DNA from: Roseiflexus sp.
Lineage (GTDB): Bacteria > Chloroflexota > Chloroflexia > Chloroflexales > Roseiflexaceae
Assembly: GCA_017743475.1 (NCBI GenBank)
Contig: JAGHYV010000006.1
Span: 1 to 64,000, forward strand
DNA: 64,000 nt
Direction of reading: 5' to 3'
Positions within the stretch are counted from its first letter, which is position 1; every line of letters starts with the position of its first letter. A program made the translations under genes and the position numbers. This document shows positions 8,329-17,344 of this stretch, piece by piece. The notes beneath the pieces were generated by a model. The model worked only from the letters and a program-made list of their open reading frames with translations, did no database searches and was not told the origin of the DNA.

Positions 8329-9044
8329 GCATCGAAGACCAACGCATCTTCCGTGCCGTGCGGCGACTCGGCCAGAATGTCACCTGTCGGGCTGACAACC
8401 ATTGCGCCGCCGAATGATGCTTCGGGCTGCGTGGGGTCTTCCAGTGCATTGACGATCAACGCCGTCACCTGCAGGGTTCTGACGGCATCCGCATATGCCT
8501 GACGCTCCTCACGCAGCCAGCGCTCCGTGTCGGGGGATGTTCCATCGAAACTGCGCGCCAGCGGAACAACCACGATGTCTGCGCGGGCGCCGAGCCTCAT
8601 CCGAGCACGCTCATCGAACAGATCGCCGCATATCAGGATCGCCAGCCTGCCAGCCGCCGTATCCACGATGTGAATGTCGTCACCGGCGGCAAAGGGAGGC
8701 TGTTCGCTCATTTTGCGCTGTACAAGCGCTATATGACCGGATGGTTCCACCAGGACGGCGGAACTGTACCACCCTTCCGCCGCGCGCTCCAGCATCCCAA
8801 AGCAGATAGCGCAACGATACGCCCTCGCCAGCGCCGCAACTATCGCCGTCGTCTCACCGGGTATCGGCGTGGCGTACTGTTCGAGATCGCGTGGCTCATA
8901 CAGATACCCGGTGAATGCGCATTCCGGCAAACAGATCAGATCAGGAGCATACCGTGCCACTTCTGCCAGTCGTCGCCGGAAATGCTCCACATTCACCGAA
9001 GGATTTCGAGGCTCGATTTTTAGTGGAAGAAGACACGCACGCAT
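8325..9044 (-). CDS. Carbon-nitrogen hydrolase (nitrilase superfamily)
   Basis: 239 residues with the family triad in order: Glu41 in ICLPECAFTGY, Lys111 in ALVQRKMSEQPP and Cys139 in LAILICGDLFDE. Members hydrolyse nitriles, amides or N-carbamoyl compounds through a cysteine thioester; the substrate is not predictable here. The length is slightly short for the superfamily (250-330) but all three residues are present. I chose the ATG giving MRACLLPLKIEP. The frame is open 38 codons further upstream only because the adjacent heptamer repeat reads as a low-complexity Glu/Pro/Arg/Thr/Asn stretch, which is unlikely to be translated. It probably forms an operon with the upstream lectin-fold-like gene. 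Confidence 0.85.
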   Translation of the reverse strand: MRACLLPLKIEPRNPSVNVEHFRRRLAEVARYAPDLICLPECAFTGYLYEPRDLEQYATPIPGETTAIVAALARAYRCAICFGMLERAAEGWYSSAVLVEPSGHIALVQRKMSEQPPFAAGDDIHIVDTAAGRLAILICGDLFDERARMRLGARADIVVVPLARSFDGTSPDTERWLREERQAYADAVRTLQVTALIVNALEDPTQPEASFGGAMVVSPTGDILAESPHGTEDALVFDA

Positions 9045-9149
9045 GGTTCCTGGTTCTTGGTTCTCGGTTCCTGGTTCTCGGTTCCTGGTTCCTGGTTCTC
9101 GGTTCTCAGTTCTTGGTTCTTGATTCTCGGTTCTCGGTTCTTGGTTATC
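9045..9149. repeat. Degenerate tandem heptamer repeat, consensus GGTTCTC, about 15 copies
   Basis: Fifteen successive 7-nt units vary only at a few places (GGTTCCT, GGTTCTT, GGTTCTC, AGTTCTT, GATTCTC, GGTTATC). They fill the whole space between the nitrilase start codon and the stop of the gene upstream of it. A five-copy array of the same unit lies just before argH at 61363-61397. The units are contiguous with no spacers, so this is not a CRISPR array. Confidence 0.9.
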
Positions 9150-9915
9150 ACTTCTCAATCCTCACCTGCGCAATCTCCATCCACTGCGCCCCTGGTACGT
9201 CGAGCAAACCCCAACCGAACTCACCGCGCGGCGTGGCGATCAGCCACTGGTTATCGACCCATGCGACGAAGCCAAGCCGACCGCGCGGCGCGCAGTCCGT
9301 TTCGTGAACGACCTGACCATCGATCAAAAAACGCGCGCCGCCGGTCAACCATTCGAGGGTGAAGGTGCGGAATGTGTCGTCCGGCGGCGGGATGAGCGCC
9401 TCGCTGACCGAAAGCGCCCGCTGAACGCGATGCCAGAGGCACTCGTAGATGCCGGGCAGACGATTTGCCAGCATAACCAGCGGCGCAACCGGCGCCCAGC
9501 GCAACGCCCGGCGCGTAGTTGCGTCGATTGTCGCAACTTTCCATCCAAAACCTGGAACGCCATATGCCAGCGGCATATTGGCAGGCGGCGAAGCATAGAA
9601 GAACCAGATCGCCGCAGGCAATACCGGCAACACTTTCCCGACCGGCGAAATGGGCGCATTCCAGAAGCCGAACCCCGCTGTTCCCCGAACAGACGTTCCC
9701 ATCCGCGCGACCACCGTCAGGCGCAGCGGCGCGCGCCAGGGGAAGCGATGGCGCGGCAGACCGGTGTAATCGTCGATCTGGGCATTGGCATAGCGCCGCG
9801 CCGTCGCGCCGGCGACCACAAAACGCATACCCTCAGGAGTCAGAACTAGGCGACCGCCGCCGGTCTGCGTGAGTCGCCAGCCGGATTGTGGACGGGGGCG
9901 AAATGTTTCGTTCAT
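9148..9915 (-). CDS. Uncharacterised protein, possibly concanavalin-A/lectin-like beta-sandwich
   Basis: 255 residues, no signal peptide. The middle and C-terminal parts (FRTFTLEWLTGGARFLIDGQVVHET, then GRLGFVAWVDNQW) resemble the jelly-roll of glycoside hydrolase family 16 and related laminin-G/lectin folds, in which a strand like LEWL precedes a short FxIDGxxV strand. No catalytic E-x-D-x-E motif was found, so an enzymatic role is not supported. A segment WFFYASPPANMPLAYG may be a hydrophobic loop. It ends at the heptamer repeat and lies upstream of the nitrilase in the same direction. The function is unknown; the fold call is tentative. Confidence 0.65.
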   Translation of the reverse strand: MNETFRPRPQSGWRLTQTGGGRLVLTPEGMRFVVAGATARRYANAQIDDYTGLPRHRFPWRAPLRLTVVARMGTSVRGTAGFGFWNAPISPVGKVLPVLPAAIWFFYASPPANMPLAYGVPGFGWKVATIDATTRRALRWAPVAPLVMLANRLPGIYECLWHRVQRALSVSEALIPPPDDTFRTFTLEWLTGGARFLIDGQVVHETDCAPRGRLGFVAWVDNQWLIATPRGEFGWGLLDVPGAQWMEIAQVRIEK

Positions 9916-9994
9916 AGGACGTTCTGGCGCCGGTTGTTTATGGGCGTTGCCGTTGTGCGATGATGTTACCCGCTCTCTGGCAAAGAAACTGCGC

Positions 9995-10012
9995 CCCTGG
10001 AAGACTCCAGGG
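9995..10012. terminator. Short perfect hairpin downstream of the S9 peptidase
   Basis: CCCTGGA-AGAC-TCCAGGG forms a 7-bp GC-rich stem, extendable by flanking GCG/CGC. It lies about 115 nt beyond the peptidase stop. There is no T-tract, so it is a candidate only. Confidence 0.35.
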
Positions 10013-10039
10013 ACGCAGCCGCGCCACAGTCGGGGGGGC

Positions 10040-10059
10040 GCGTGCAGGCGCCTGCACGC
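10040..10059. repeat. 20-nt perfect palindrome
   Basis: GCGTGCAGGC followed directly by its own reverse complement. It lies in the spacer between the S9 peptidase stop and the divergently starting lectin-like gene, 28 nt from the previous hairpin. It could be part of a terminator or a dimeric protein binding site. Confidence 0.6.
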
Positions 10060-10125
10060 CCATTGTTGTCAGCGCCTATAACCTTTCGATAACCACCTTG
10101 TGTCGTAGCGCGCTTGTTTGTGGTC

Positions 10126-12060
10126 CTAAAGATTGTCGATTTGAATCGGTTCAACCGGATCGGCAAGTTCAAATCCCAGAATGCGCGAGTAGAAGTACAA
10201 CTCGGCTTCGAGCGCCCGCACGATCGTCTCTGCCTTGCGGAAGCCGTGCTGTTCACCTTCAAATGCCAGGTATGCAACCGGTATCCCCTTTGCGCGCAGG
10301 GCTGCCGCCATTCGTTCGGACTGATCCGGCGGCACAACTTTGTCTTCTAGTCCTTGCAGAAAGATGACCGGGCAGTTGAGCTGTTCGATATGGTGGATCG
10401 GCGAACGCGCGTGGTAGAGATCGATGCGTTCAGGGTAAGGTCCGATCAGGCGGTCGAGGTAGCGTGACTCGAATTTGTGCGTATCACGCGCCAGCGCCTC
10501 CAGATCGCTGACGCCGTAGTAACTGGCGCCAGCTTTGAACACCCGGCGGAAAGTGAGCGCTGCCAGGGTCGTGTAGCCGCCAGCGCTGCCACCAGCAATG
10601 ATCAATCGCGCTGGATCGGCGAGCCCCTGCGCTGCCAAATATGTTGCTGCGTTGCAGCAATCGTCCACATCAACGATCCCCCAGCGTCCATCGAGACGCT
10701 GGCGGTACGCACGCCCGAATCCGGTGCTGCCGCCGTAGTTGACATCCATCACCGCAATGCCGCGACTCGTCCAGAACTGAATGCCGAGGTCGAACGACGC
10801 CGACGTTGCACCGGTCGGTCCGCCGTGACTCAGCACGAGCAGCGGCGGTTTTTCATGATCAGGCGCGCGAAAGTCGCGGTTGCGCGGTGGATAATAGAAA
10901 CCGAACGCAGTCACGCCGCCTTCGGTCGGAAATTCCACTACCTGCGGCGTCGAGATAAAGCCGGGATCGATCTGGATATCCATCGAACGGCGAATAGTTG
11001 TCAGTGCGCCACTTGCCAGATCGAGCATCACCAGTGTCGAGGGGGTGTTCGATGAAGCACCGATGAAGACAACCCTGCCATTGGCGGCGCGAGGACCGCT
11101 AAGGCCAAAATCGCTGAACGGCAGATCGAGCGGCGTCAGCGTTCCGCTCTGCGTGTCGAGCGTCGCCATTTTTTGCTCACCGCGCTCAATGTAGGTGCAG
11201 GTCAAGCGATTCGCCGACTCGATGGCGTAGGTGCGTGCACTGAACACCCACAACGGCAGACCGAATTCAGCCTCCATCGGGCAGAGCGCCTCGATATTGC
11301 CACCACGCCATCGGTAGAGGTTCCACCATCCAGTACGTTCGGCAACGAAATAGAGCGCGCCATCAGGTCCCCACTCAGGTTGAAAAGCGGCATCGTCCGG
11401 TCCGCCAGCGATCCGTTCGGCAGTTCCCAACGAGCCATCCTCACGCAATGGCGCAACCCATAGTTCGGCAGCGTCCCACGGCATGTTCGGGTGGTTCCAG
11501 GAGAGCCATGCCAGCCGGGTTCCATCCGGGCTGAGACGCGGGCTGGCATAAAAGTCGGACCCTGCAACCAGGATCTGCTGCGGGGTCGTCCCGTCGAGCG
11601 GAACGGCGACAATCGCATTGACCGCCTCACCATCGCCGGAATGATCCTCGCGCACACAGATTAGACGGTTCCGCCCGCGATCAACAGTCATATCCGCGTA
11701 GCGCAACGGCGCTTCAGAAGTAACGGGGGTTGGCGTTTCACCCGCTTGCTGGCGGTAGATGCGGTGATCGGCAAAGTTGCTGAAGTAGACAATGCCACGA
11801 TCAACCGTGTACGGAGCGCCACCGTATTCGTGGACGCGGGTGCGCACGTTGAAGCCGGGCGGGGTCACATCAGCAACCGTTCCATCGGCAGCGCGCCGCA
11901 CAATGACCACCCGACCGCCTTCAGCCGGTCGCCCTTCGAGCCAGTAGATGTCATCGCCGTCGAGGGCGATATCGTTCAATGAAACGCCCGATGTTGCTAC
12001 CAGCGCAGCAGTGATTGGCGAGCGCCACGAACCGTATGGCGCAGTCTGCGAATGGGACAT
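10126..12060 (-). CDS. S9 family peptidase (prolyl oligopeptidase/acylaminoacyl peptidase type)
   Basis: About 644 residues. The N-terminal two thirds form a beta-propeller with WD40-like/TolB-like strands (DGTRLAWLSWNHPNMPWD, WGPDGALYFVAERTGWWNLY). The C-terminal alpha/beta hydrolase domain carries the triad: nucleophile Ser492 in GGSAGGYTT, Asp in GLEDKVVPPDQ and His in EGEQHGFRK. The oxyanion-side motif SHGGPTGAT is also present. Such enzymes cleave short peptides after Pro or release N-acylated residues, usually in the cytoplasm. The start MSHSQTAPYG has GGGAG in front of it; an upstream in-frame start lacks one. No signal peptide was found. Monocistronic. Confidence 0.92.
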   Translation of the reverse strand: MSHSQTAPYGSWRSPITAALVATSGVSLNDIALDGDDIYWLEGRPAEGGRVVIVRRAADGTVADVTPPGFNVRTRVHEYGGAPYTVDRGIVYFSNFADHRIYRQQAGETPTPVTSEAPLRYADMTVDRGRNRLICVREDHSGDGEAVNAIVAVPLDGTTPQQILVAGSDFYASPRLSPDGTRLAWLSWNHPNMPWDAAELWVAPLREDGSLGTAERIAGGPDDAAFQPEWGPDGALYFVAERTGWWNLYRWRGGNIEALCPMEAEFGLPLWVFSARTYAIESANRLTCTYIERGEQKMATLDTQSGTLTPLDLPFSDFGLSGPRAANGRVVFIGASSNTPSTLVMLDLASGALTTIRRSMDIQIDPGFISTPQVVEFPTEGGVTAFGFYYPPRNRDFRAPDHEKPPLLVLSHGGPTGATSASFDLGIQFWTSRGIAVMDVNYGGSTGFGRAYRQRLDGRWGIVDVDDCCNAATYLAAQGLADPARLIIAGGSAGGYTTLAALTFRRVFKAGASYYGVSDLEALARDTHKFESRYLDRLIGPYPERIDLYHARSPIHHIEQLNCPVIFLQGLEDKVVPPDQSERMAAALRAKGIPVAYLAFEGEQHGFRKAETIVRALEAELYFYSRILGFELADPVEPIQIDNL

Positions 12061-12273
12061 TGATGTTTCTCCCGTTATAAACCGAGAATGACGGATAGCG
12101 CTTGCGCTATCTGTTGCACACATGGCTCATCCAGCAGGAACGTTGATGATCCGCCGATTGATAAGTATATCATCTGAACGGACTTTCAGGTCGTGGCTTC
12201 ATCGATACTGCGCAGGCAATACGCTCAACGTGTAACTTTGACCTTCAACGTCCAACCTTACAACCGCCCAAGG

Positions 12274-12282
12274 TGCTATAAT
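12274..12282 (+). promoter_or_regulatory. Extended -10 (TGCTATAAT) of a leaderless promoter
   Basis: TGCTATAAT ends eight nt before the histidine kinase ATG. Transcription would start at or next to the A of the ATG, implying a leaderless mRNA. No -35 at normal spacing and no ribosome site was seen. Confidence 0.6.
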
Positions 12283-12289
12283 CAAAGCC

Positions 12290-13804
12290 ATGTCAATACG
12301 CACCCGGTTGACAGTTTCATACGTCGGCTTTTTTGCGATTGCGTTACTGGCGCTGCATGTTGGATTGTACCTGATCGTGCGCAGCGCGCTACTGAACAGC
12401 GTTGACAACGAGTTGCGCCTTGGCGTCGAAGTGCTGCGGCGAGGCTTCGCCGAGAGCAATCAGACGCCATACGGCTACTTTCGTGATGATCAGTTGCGCG
12501 CCATTCTGTTGCGCCAGCCGCCGGTGCGCGACTTCGAAGCGACTAGTCTGTATGTCCAGTTTTTTGACATTGACGGTGATCTTGTTGGTCGTTCACCGAA
12601 CATTGGTGATGGCGACCTGGCGACAGCGCTTGCCCTCGACCCGCAGCGCTTCGCCAGCGCACTCGCAGGCAACGAGCAGATTACGACTATCGAACATGGG
12701 AACGTTCGCGTCCGCGAGTTAATGGCACCACTGTGGTTCTTTAATCCGGTCACCCGCCGCGACGAGGTCGTCGGCGTTCTCCAGGTCGCGCGCTCAATGG
12801 CGGAGACCCAGCATGCGTTGCAACTCCTCTTCTACGCATTGACCTTCGGTGGTGTGATCGTCCTGCTAGCGGCAGCACGCGGCGGCGCGTGGTTGACGCG
12901 CGCTGCATTTCGTCCGATTGACGAGATTGCTCAGACGGCACAGAGTATTGTGCGTGCTGAAGATTTGAGTCGGCGTATTCCGGTACCGCCAGCCGCCGAT
13001 GAGTTACAGCGTCTGACGATTACGGTCAATGATCTGCTGGCACGGATGGAGGAACTTTTCAATACGCAGCGTCGTTTCATTGCCGATGTTTCCCACGAGT
13101 TGCGTACGCCGCTGACGGCGATGCAGGGCAATCTTGAGGTGCTGGCGCGTGGTGCAGCGCGCGACCCGCAGCTGCTAAACGAGTCGCTTGATGATATGCG
13201 CCGCGAGGTTGCCCGGTTGATCCGTATGGTCAATGATCTGCTTTTGCTGGCGCGGAGCGACGCCGGTATTCAGATCCGCCGCGATCCTGTCGAACTCGAT
13301 ACGCTGCTTCTCGAAACGTATCGTGAGTTGCGCCTGCTGGCAGGACAGGTACATCTTCGTATTGGCGAGGAGGATCAGGCAGTTGTGATAGGTGACCGCG
13401 ATCGTATCAAACAGGCACTGCTCAATCTTGGCGTTAATGCCATCCAGCACACGCCGCCTGGTGGCGAAGTGACGCTGAGCCTTACGATACGCGACGGGTA
13501 TGCCGCGTTGAGTGTCGCCGATACCGGATACGGTATTGCGCCGCAAGATCTGCCGCACATTTTTGATCGTTTCTATCGCGCGGATCGTTCCCGCAGTCGC
13601 AATGGCGGTGGAGCGGGACTGGGATTGTCAATTGTTCGTTCAGTAGTTGAGGCGCATAGCGGGCAGGTGCTGGTGACCAGCGAACCGGGCAGAGGGAGTG
13701 TCTTTACAATGCTGTTGCCGCTTGCGGCTCAACCAGATCGAATACCCCAGCTGGAGATCAACCCCGTCCCTGAAACTGCCCCCCAAACGGTCGATGCCGC
13801 ATGA
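12290..13804 (+). CDS. Membrane sensor histidine kinase (HAMP, HisKA, HATPase)
   Basis: 504 residues. TM1 at about residues 9-31 (VGFFAIALLALHVGLYLIV) and TM2 at about 178-198 bracket an extracytoplasmic sensor loop of about 145 residues. A HAMP domain (about 200-252) follows, then the dimerisation domain with phospho-acceptor His269 in FIADVSHELRTPL, and the ATPase with N box LLNLGVNAIQH, G1 VADTGYGIA, F box and G2 GGAGLGLSIV. Architecture matches EnvZ/BaeS-type kinases. No response regulator adjoins it. Its last codons overlap the start of the SLC13-like transporter (ATGA), so the two are translationally coupled, suggesting it senses or controls that transporter's substrate (inference). Confidence 0.93.
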   Translation: MSIRTRLTVSYVGFFAIALLALHVGLYLIVRSALLNSVDNELRLGVEVLRRGFAESNQTPYGYFRDDQLRAILLRQPPVRDFEATSLYVQFFDIDGDLVGRSPNIGDGDLATALALDPQRFASALAGNEQITTIEHGNVRVRELMAPLWFFNPVTRRDEVVGVLQVARSMAETQHALQLLFYALTFGGVIVLLAAARGGAWLTRAAFRPIDEIAQTAQSIVRAEDLSRRIPVPPAADELQRLTITVNDLLARMEELFNTQRRFIADVSHELRTPLTAMQGNLEVLARGAARDPQLLNESLDDMRREVARLIRMVNDLLLLARSDAGIQIRRDPVELDTLLLETYRELRLLAGQVHLRIGEEDQAVVIGDRDRIKQALLNLGVNAIQHTPPGGEVTLSLTIRDGYAALSVADTGYGIAPQDLPHIFDRFYRADRSRSRNGGGAGLGLSIVRSVVEAHSGQVLVTSEPGRGSVFTMLLPLAAQPDRIPQLEINPVPETAPQTVDAA

Positions 13805-15642
13805 ACCCTGAGATGATCATCGTTTTCGGCATTCTGACGCTGACGGTCATCCTGTTTGCCAGTGATCGTCTGCGTCTGGATGTGGTTGCGCTGATGGCGG
13901 TGTTGCTGCTGCTCCTGACCGGCATTCTGACGCCCGCCGAAGCCCTTGCCGGGTTTTCTGATCCGATTGTGCTGATTATCGCCGGGTTGTTTATCGTCGG
14001 TGCGGGCCTGTTTCAGACCGGTGTCGCCGATGCGCTGGGGCAGCAACTGGTGCGGCTCGCGGGCACAGGTGAAGCGCGTCTGATCGTTGCGATCATGCTG
14101 ATCGTCGCCTTTCTTTCAGCATTCTTGAGTTCTACCGGTACGGTCGCCGTCTTTCTCCCCGTGGTCGTCAGCCTGGCGCAACGCACGGGCATCAGCCCGA
14201 CGAAACTGCTCCTGCCCCTCGCCTATGCTTCGCTGATCGGCGGCATGCTGACATTGATCGGTACACCGCCCAACATTGTCGTCAGTAATCAACTCCAGTC
14301 CGCTGGCATAACGCCCTTCGGCTTCTTTTCGTTTACGCCAGTCGGTGCGGTAATGCTGGTGATAGGAATTGTCTATATGGCGATGGTCGGGCGTCGGTTG
14401 CTGCCAGAACGTGCCCATCTATCGGGTGTGTCACGTGATGGAAAAACACCGATTGACCCGGCTACCCTGCTGGCGCTCTACGATCTTCCTGGCAAACTCG
14501 CGCGGGTGCAGATCGAACCATCTTCTCCGCTGGTTGGGCAGACGCTGGCGCAGGCCAATCTACGCGCGCGCTATCGTGTGAATGTGGTCGATGTCGAGCC
14601 GCCAGCATCCCAGGGAATGATCGCCCCGCCACAGGTTGCACGCTCTGGGATAACGCTCAAGCCGATGGATGTGCTGCTAGTCAAAGGATCAGCGGACGAT
14701 GTTGCACGCCTGGCCAAGGATTTGCAGGTGCGTGTGCTTGCGACTGACGTCAACCCGGATGACCTGATCACCGAAGAAACCGGGATTGTCGAACTGGTAC
14801 TGACGCCGCGGTCACGGTTGATCGGTCATACGTTGCGCGAAGTGCGCTTTCAGGATACATATCAGGTGCTGGTGCTGGCAATCCTACGGATGGGTGCGCC
14901 GCTCGATGCACCGACGTCGCAGGTGGAATTGCGCTTCGGCGACACCCTTCTGGTGCAGGGCGACTGGGAACGGATCGCATCTCTCCTTGATGAACGCAAC
15001 GATTTTGTGGTTGTCGGCGAGATACGCCGTCCACCCGTTAGACGCGCGCTGACTCGACGCGCCCCAATTGCGCTGGCGATCATGATCGGTATGCTGTTCC
15101 TCATTTCATTTGAGGTGATGCCGATGGTCACTGCGGTGCTGCTGGCTGCGGTAGCAATGGTGCTGACCGGCTGCCTGTCGATGGATGAAGGGTATCGGGC
15201 GATCAACTGGGAGAGTGTGGTGTTGATCGCCGGTATGCTCCCAATGGCGACCGCGCTCGACAAAACAGGCGGTATGAGTCTTGCTGCGAGCGGGTTGACA
15301 GCGACTCTCGGCGCAGTGAGTCCGCTGGCATTGATGGCAGGTCTCTTCATCCTCACAGCAATGTTTAGTCAGTTTATTTCCAATACTGCCACTACGGTGC
15401 TGATGGCGCCGATTGCGTTTCAGGCAGCGATTGAACTTGGTGTATCGCCATATCCGCTGCTCATGGTTGTTGCGCTTGCGGCTTCGACGGCCTTCGCCAC
15501 TCCGGTGGCGTCACCGGTCAACACGCTGGTGCTGGGACCGGGCGATTATCGTTTTACTGATTTCGTGCGGGTCGGGACGCCGCTGCTGGTGATGATGCTG
15601 ATTGCGTCGCTGCTGGTTGTGCCAGTGCTGTTTCCGTTGTAG
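13801..15642 (+). CDS. SLC13/DASS-type anion transporter with two TrkA-C domains
   Basis: 613 residues. The N-terminal hydrophobic half (about 1-200) contains LIGGMLTLIGTPPNIVVSNQL, a hallmark of the ArsB/NhaD/SLC13 (ion transporter) superfamily. A soluble middle part (about 220-400) contains two copies of the RCK/TrkA-C ligand-binding domain (SSPLVGQTLAQANLRARYRV and RSRLIGHTLREVRFQDTYQV begin them). The C-terminal half has about six more membrane segments, with the repeat motif FISNTATTVLMAPIAFQ. Such proteins are usually annotated as sodium-coupled sulfate or dicarboxylate transporters; the ion is not determined by the sequence. It starts inside the stop of the histidine kinase gene, so both are made from one transcript. 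Confidence 0.9.
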   Translation: MNPEMIIVFGILTLTVILFASDRLRLDVVALMAVLLLLLTGILTPAEALAGFSDPIVLIIAGLFIVGAGLFQTGVADALGQQLVRLAGTGEARLIVAIMLIVAFLSAFLSSTGTVAVFLPVVVSLAQRTGISPTKLLLPLAYASLIGGMLTLIGTPPNIVVSNQLQSAGITPFGFFSFTPVGAVMLVIGIVYMAMVGRRLLPERAHLSGVSRDGKTPIDPATLLALYDLPGKLARVQIEPSSPLVGQTLAQANLRARYRVNVVDVEPPASQGMIAPPQVARSGITLKPMDVLLVKGSADDVARLAKDLQVRVLATDVNPDDLITEETGIVELVLTPRSRLIGHTLREVRFQDTYQVLVLAILRMGAPLDAPTSQVELRFGDTLLVQGDWERIASLLDERNDFVVVGEIRRPPVRRALTRRAPIALAIMIGMLFLISFEVMPMVTAVLLAAVAMVLTGCLSMDEGYRAINWESVVLIAGMLPMATALDKTGGMSLAASGLTATLGAVSPLALMAGLFILTAMFSQFISNTATTVLMAPIAFQAAIELGVSPYPLLMVVALAASTAFATPVASPVNTLVLGPGDYRFTDFVRVGTPLLVMMLIASLLVVPVLFPL

Positions 15643-15810
15643 TCGGCAGGTTGTCGGGTGAACATATGCGATTGCTTTACAGCGTGTAGGTTTGTGATAT
15701 GATGTAAGGTACATCCCTTTCGCCCCACGAATGATGTGCGGTGCCTGTTGCAGGAGTTGGGGGGATAGCAGGTCGCATATCACTCTTTCGTCGTCGCTTC
15801 GAACACCGGT

Positions 15811-17319
15811 ATGGCATTGCTGCTCGAAATGCGAGGAATCAGCAAGCGCTTTGGCGGCACACAGGCGCTTGATCAGGTTGATTTCTCGCTGGATCGCGGT
15901 GAAGTCGTCGGATTGCTGGGAGAAAATGGCGCCGGTAAATCGACCCTCATCAAAATCCTTGCCGGCGTGCATCGTATGGATCAGGGCGCTATCTTTATCG
16001 ATGGGAAGCCCGTTACCCTTCAAACGCCGCAGGATGCACAGCGCCTTGGAATTGCCGTCATCTACCAGGAGTTGAACCTTACTCCCAATCAAACTGTTGC
16101 GGAAAACGTATTTCTTCACCACCCGCAGCGCATGAATGGAATCCTGGGGAAGATTGGCATTATTGATCATCGCCGACGTGAGCGTGAGACTGCCGCGTTA
16201 CTTGCCCAACTCGGTATCACCGGTCTTGATATCCGTCGCAAAGTAGGAGAATTGTCGGTAGCGTTCCAGCAGTTGACTGAGATCGCCAAAGCACTGGCGC
16301 TCGAAGCGCGTCTGATCGTGATGGATGAACCCACATCGGCGTTGCCTGACGAAGAAGTGGAGCATCTTTTCGAGATCATCCGTCGTTTGCGCGAGCGAGG
16401 TCTGGGAGTTGTGTTCGTTTCCCATCGCCTGAACGAGGTTCGGGCTATCTGCGACCGGATCGTGGTGCTGCGGGATGGAAAGAATGCCGGTGCATTGCCG
16501 GTGAACGAGGCTTCTGATGATCGCATCATTGCGATGATGGTGGGACGTTCTATCAATAATCTCTACCCCAAGCGCCCGGCAACTCTTGGCGATGTGGTGC
16601 TGGAGGTTCAGGGTCTCACCCGCCGTGGAATCATCGAAGATATTTCGTTCCACCTGCGTGCAGGCGAAGTAGTCGGTCTGGCAGGACTAGTCGGATCGGG
16701 GCGCACCGAAGTAGCACGTGCCATTTTTGGCGCAGACCGCATTGATAAGGGAACGATTCGTCTCAATGGAACGCCGGTGCGCATCCGGTCGCCGCAAGAT
16801 GCGCGAAATCTGGGGATTGGTTATGTTCCCGAAGATCGGAAAGTCCAGGGCCTGGTTCCTGGTATGACTGTGCGTGATAATATTACGCTCGCTGTCCTTC
16901 GTCAACTGGCGCGCGCCGGTCATGTGGTCGATCGGTCGGTGCTGGAAGGAGTTGCCCGGCGCTACGTCCACGAACTGCACCTGCGTCCGCCGCGGACTGA
17001 TCTGCCGGTCGGATCACTCTCTGGCGGAAATCAGCAAAAGGTAGTGCTTGCGAAATGGCTGGCGGTTGATCTGAAGGTCTTATTGCTGGACGAACCAACC
17101 CGTGGCATCGATGTAGGCGCGAAAGCGGAGATCCATGGTTTGATCGATGAACTGGCGCATCGTGGTATGGCTATTCTGCTTATTTCTTCCGAGTTGCCCG
17201 AAGTGCTTGCGATGAGTGACCGTATTCTGGTCATGAGTGAAGGTCGCCTGGTCGGGGAACTGTCGCGCGAGGAAGCGACGCAGGAGCGCATTCTGGCGCT
17301 GGCGAGTGGGAGAAAGTGA
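15811..17319 (+). CDS. Sugar ABC transporter ATPase (RbsA/MglA type, tandem ATPase domains)
   Basis: 502 residues, two ABC domains. Domain 1 has Walker [10 protein letters not shown] (37-44), signature LSVAFQQ and Walker [13 protein letters not shown]. Domain 2 has the degenerate P-loop [10 protein letters not shown] usual for this family, then [15 protein letters not shown] and [13 protein letters not shown]. The protein energises uptake of a monosaccharide or related compound with the permease and binding protein encoded downstream (25-nt and 63-nt gaps). The sequence does not reveal which sugar. I kept the ATG giving [14 protein letters not shown]; no strong ribosome site precedes it. Confidence 0.95.
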   Translation: MALLLEMRGISKRFGGTQALDQVDFSLDRGEVVGLLGENGAGKSTLIKILAGVHRMDQGAIFIDGKPVTLQTPQDAQRLGIAVIYQELNLTPNQTVAENVFLHHPQRMNGILGKIGIIDHRRRERETAALLAQLGITGLDIRRKVGELSVAFQQLTEIAKALALEARLIVMDEPTSALPDEEVEHLFEIIRRLRERGLGVVFVSHRLNEVRAICDRIVVLRDGKNAGALPVNEASDDRIIAMMVGRSINNLYPKRPATLGDVVLEVQGLTRRGIIEDISFHLRAGEVVGLAGLVGSGRTEVARAIFGADRIDKGTIRLNGTPVRIRSPQDARNLGIGYVPEDRKVQGLVPGMTVRDNITLAVLRQLARAGHVVDRSVLEGVARRYVHELHLRPPRTDLPVGSLSGGNQQKVVLAKWLAVDLKVLLLDEPTRGIDVGAKAEIHGLIDELAHRGMAILLISSELPEVLAMSDRILVMSEGRLVGELSREEATQERILALASGRK

Positions 17320-17344
17320 CCAGTAACATTGCGAGGGCTGGATC

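Noticed and set aside
9045-9149. CRISPR array
   Set aside because: The heptamers are contiguous and have no unique spacers, and no cas genes were seen.
9044-9157. 38-residue Glu/Pro/Arg/Thr/Asn-rich N-terminal extension of the nitrilase
   Set aside because: It is the translated heptamer repeat, has no ribosome site at its start, and precedes the normal family N-terminus.
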